Assembly (NCBI RefSeq): GCF_000719955.1
Contig: NZ_JOII01000005.1
Coordinates: 62,001-126,000, forward strand
DNA: 64,000 bases
Source of the DNA: Streptomyces albidoflavus
GTDB lineage: Bacteria; Actinomycetota; Actinomycetes; Streptomycetales; Streptomycetaceae
Direction of reading: 5' to 3'
Part shown: positions 62,037-64,000 of the stretch, in pieces
Layout: every line of letters begins with the position of its first letter
Numbering within the stretch: position 1 is the first letter of the stretch
The notes under the pieces: model-generated
What the model saw: only the letters and a program-made list of their open reading frames with translations
The model's database searches: none
Told to the model about the DNA's origin: nothing
Program-made: the position numbers and the translations under genes

Positions 62037-63167
62037 TCAGCTCTCCGGCGGCGCCTTCTGCGCGTACCCCGTGTCCGAGCCCTCGCGTGCGCCTTCCGGC
62101 AAGGTCGGCGGCTCGTACTCCGGGACCGGGGGCCCGTCCGGGTCGGGGCGGACCGCGCCGAGGACCGGGTTGGCGGCGACGGGGGAGACCTTGACGGCGG
62201 CGCCGGGGCGGGGGGCGTGGACGACCAGGCCGTCGCCGAGGTAGAGGGCGACGTGGGTGGCCTCGGGGAAGTAGACGACCAGGTCGCCGGGGCGGAGCTC
62301 GCGGAGCGGGACCCGGTCCAGTTCGGCCCACTGCTCCTGGCTGGTGCGCGGTACCCCGGTGCCCGCCGACGCCCAGGCCCGCTGGGTCAGCCCCGAGCAG
62401 TCGTAGGAGTCCGGGCCCTCGGCGCCCCACACGTACGGCTTGCCGATCTGGTCCACCGCGAACCGCACCGCCCGCTCCCCGCGCCGGGTCGGCACCGCCG
62501 AGGCCGAGCTGAGGCCGCCCGCGGCGACCAGGTTCCGCCCGGCCTCCTCGCCGCGTTCCGCCTCCAGCCCGTCCACCTCGGCGAGCTGGTCCGGGGAGAG
62601 GGAGGAGACCAGCGCCGTCACCTCGTCCAGCTTCTCCCGCGCCGCCTGGTGCTGGGCGCGCTGCCGGGCCGCCAGGACCTGCTCCTCGTCGAGGGCCGCC
62701 CGCGCCTGACGGGCCAGCCCCGAGGCGCGACGCTCGGCGGCGGTCAGCCGCTCCACCGTCGCCACCCGGTCGCGGGCGGCGCGGCGCAGCACGTGCTCCT
62801 GGTCGAGGGCGCCCTGCGCGTCGGCGGCCAGCAGCAGCCGGAGCGTGGGGGAGACCTCCACGACCCCCTGGTACTGCCGCCGCGCCAGCTGCCCCGCCGC
62901 GTCCCGCCCCTCGGCCAGCGCGACCCTGGCCTTGGCCAGACCGGTGCCGAGGCGCTTGTTGCGGGCCCGCCGCTCGGCGAGGGTACGGGCGGTCGCCTGG
63001 TACGTCTCGGTGGCCTCGCCCAGTTCCCGGTGGAGCCGCTGAAGCTCCGTCAGCAGCTGGGCGGGGCTGCCGCCCGCCGGATCGGGGGCCGCCGGAGCTC
63101 CCGGTGCCGCCCCCAGCGCCAGCGCCGCCAGCGCCGCGGTCGTGGCCGCCCTCCATCTGCCCGACAC
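62037..63167 (-). CDS. Secreted NlpC/P60 (C40) peptidoglycan hydrolase with coiled-coil N-terminus
   Basis: A 376-residue secreted endopeptidase. The first 30 residues form a signal peptide (WRAATTAALAALALGAAPGAPAA). Residues about 35-215 are a long coiled coil (LQRLHRELGEATETYQATARTLAERRARN; VEVSPTLRLLLAADAQGALDQEHVL). The C-terminal NlpC/P60 domain has the catalytic Cys in SYDCSGLTQRAW, a His in EATHVALYLG and HAPRPGA. It would cut peptide stems of peptidoglycan. GTG 63167 has GGGAGG upstream. Downstream of it a tandem duplication covers the 5' flank. Confidence 0.92.
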   Translation of the reverse strand: MSGRWRAATTAALAALALGAAPGAPAAPDPAGGSPAQLLTELQRLHRELGEATETYQATARTLAERRARNKRLGTGLAKARVALAEGRDAAGQLARRQYQGVVEVSPTLRLLLAADAQGALDQEHVLRRAARDRVATVERLTAAERRASGLARQARAALDEEQVLAARQRAQHQAAREKLDEVTALVSSLSPDQLAEVDGLEAERGEEAGRNLVAAGGLSSASAVPTRRGERAVRFAVDQIGKPYVWGAEGPDSYDCSGLTQRAWASAGTGVPRTSQEQWAELDRVPLRELRPGDLVVYFPEATHVALYLGDGLVVHAPRPGAAVKVSPVAANPVLGAVRPDPDGPPVPEYEPPTLPEGAREGSDTGYAQKAPPES

Positions 63168-63199
63168 CCGCGCACCTCCCGGTGCGGGGCAGGCCCTCC

Positions 63200-63542
63200 G
63201 CCCCGCACCTGTGAGCCTGCGCGTCCGAGGGCGGCCCCGCGCCCGGCGCTGGGCCACCTCGGGGGCGCTGTCACCCGTTCCGCCGCACGGGCACGGGTCA
63301 GTCGCGGGGCTCCCGCCTCGACCAGGGCCAGCGCACCCTGCGCCCGCCGGGCGGGGTGTCGGGCGCGTACTGCCCCGCACCTGTGAGCCTGCGCGTCCGG
63401 GGGCGGGCCCGCGCCCGGCGCTGGGCCACCTCGGGGGCGCTGTCACCCGTTCCGCCGCACGGGCGCGGGTCAGTCGCGGCCCTCCCGCCTCGACCAGGGC
63501 CAGCGCACCCCGCGCCCGCCGGGCGGGGTGTCGGGCGCGTAC
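63200..63542. repeat. Tandem duplication of about 171 bp
   Basis: Bases 63200-63370 and 63372-63542 are near-identical (offset 172) with a few substitutions. The unit contains the C-terminal codons of the 63470-63733 gene, including its stop, plus downstream sequence. The first copy is therefore a gene fragment. Confidence 0.9.
63298..63370 (-). pseudogene. Duplicated 3' fragment of the small hypothetical gene
   Basis: This part of the first repeat copy repeats the last about 24 codons (TPPGGRRVRWPWSRREPRD-like) of the 63470-63733 gene. It has no start codon or upstream part, so it is a non-functional leftover of the duplication. Confidence 0.65.
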
Positions 63543-63733
63543 ACGTACAGCCAGCCGCGCACGATGCCGGTGCGGCGGCCGCGGGCGGCCGGTTCGCGGA
63601 GGTAGACCAGGGTGCCGCCCTCGGGGACGGCCACCTCGTAACGGGCCGGGACCTGGCCGGTCAGCCCGGTCACCACGGGCAGTACGCGGCCGTCCAGCGG
63701 CCCTCCGACGAAGGCGGTGTCCTCGGTTCTCAC
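63470..63733 (-). CDS. Small hypothetical protein
   Basis: An 87-residue frame from GTG 63733. The product begins VRTEDTAFVGGPLDGRVLPVV, contains YEVAVPEGGTLVYLREP and RTGIVRGWLYVYAPDTPP, looks like a small beta-rich domain, and ends RWPWSRREGRD. I do not recognise its family; the FVGGPLDGR start occurs in many short actinobacterial proteins. Strong G/C third positions support coding. Its 3' end lies in the second copy of the tandem duplication. The ribosome site is weak. Confidence 0.65.
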   Translation of the reverse strand: MRTEDTAFVGGPLDGRVLPVVTGLTGQVPARYEVAVPEGGTLVYLREPAARGRRTGIVRGWLYVYAPDTPPGGRGVRWPWSRREGRD

Positions 63734-63892
63734 CCGCCCAGTGTCGCCCACCCGCCCGGCACCGGCACCGGCGGGAGGAGACCGGCGCGGGCCACGTTTT
63801 CCGTCCTGGGCCTCGGGCACGCGAGTCGCGGGATCACCCCGCCGGTGTTCCCCTGGAGTGGACCTTTCGCCGAAGCGCACTGGGAGCCGTCG

Positions 63893-64000
63893 ATGCACAC
63901 CAGCGAACTGACCCCGGCCGTGCTGAAGGAGTTGCGCAGGCCCCGGCCCTACCCGGCGGTCTCGCTGCTCATGCCGACGCACCGGGCCCGGCCCGAGCGC
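63893..64000 (+). CDS. baeRF-like protein, N-terminal fragment (truncated by window edge)
   Basis: Only the first 36 codons are present, starting at ATG 63893. The start MHTSELTPAVLKELRRPRPY followed by PAVSLLMPTHRARPER resembles the N-terminus of bacterial archaeo-eukaryotic release factor (baeRF3-like) proteins that are common in Streptomyces and often labelled chemotaxis protein by mistake. The assignment rests on this short stretch. It is divergent from the 63470 gene. Confidence 0.55.
   Translation, partial: MHTSELTPAVLKELRRPRPYPAVSLLMPTHRARPER

Noticed and set aside
63168..63446. Upstream extension of the NlpC/P60 protein
   Set aside because: It crosses the tandem duplication and encodes Arg/Pro-rich sequence; a signal peptide begins properly at GTG 63167.

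Overview
The window is chromosomal DNA of a Streptomyces-type actinomycete. Evidence: very high G+C with near-saturated G/C third codon positions, many GTG and a few TTG starts, an actinobacterial oxoglutarate decarboxylase (kgd) next to a two-component pair, nickel superoxide dismutase, a complete conservon (NIT kinase, roadblock, DUF742, GTPase), a family 2B encapsulin, and lon behind a HAIR-like operator. I saw no rRNA, tRNA, CRISPR array, transposase or phage gene.

Layout. 1-2.8 kb: the 3' part of an encapsulin shell gene, a possible small companion gene, and the polyprenyl synthetase cargo. 3-9.7 kb: acetyltransferase, DUF5713, a DUF1648/GntR pair, an ECF-like sigma factor with a small unknown protein downstream, the sodN/sodX pair, a CGNR regulator and a methyltransferase. 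9.7-14.2 kb: a polar amino-acid ABC importer and malic enzyme. 14.2-20 kb: a repeat block, a quinone-oxidoreductase-like enzyme, a GNAT, a PadR/DUF4097 pair with a palindromic operator candidate, and small conserved proteins.

20.3-33.9 kb is the most distinctive block. Eight genes lie on the same strand: a CU044_2847-family protein, a trypsin-like protease fused to a VMAP-C-like region, a MoxR-type AAA+ ATPase, a SAV_2336/vWA-like giant protein, then an FxSxx-COOH RiPP precursor, its radical SAM/SPASM enzyme, an HExxH putative peptide hydroxylase, and a TIR-like/NB-ARC/TPR STAND protein. The first half has the composition of a VMAP-MoxR-vWA ternary conflict system; the second half is an FxS cyclophane peptide cassette. 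Their tight arrangement suggests one regulated module, which is an inference.

34-46.7 kb: kgd, sensor kinase and response regulator, a spermidine-synthase-like protein, then an ECF sigma factor operon whose second gene joins an anti-sigma-type zinc finger to a membrane module, followed by an ABC ATPase and permease-like proteins, and a leaderless argG with an ARG-box candidate. 46.8-54.1 kb: a TetR/MFS efflux operon under a long perfect palindrome, lon, a polysaccharide deacetylase-like lipoprotein, a GH25 lysozyme and a MarR regulator. 54.1-64 kb: a second block of the dispersed repeat, a PP2C-like protein, the conservon plus an FAD monooxygenase, an NlpC/P60 hydrolase, and a 171-bp tandem duplication that has copied the 3' end of a small gene. 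The window ends in the first codons of a baeRF-like gene.
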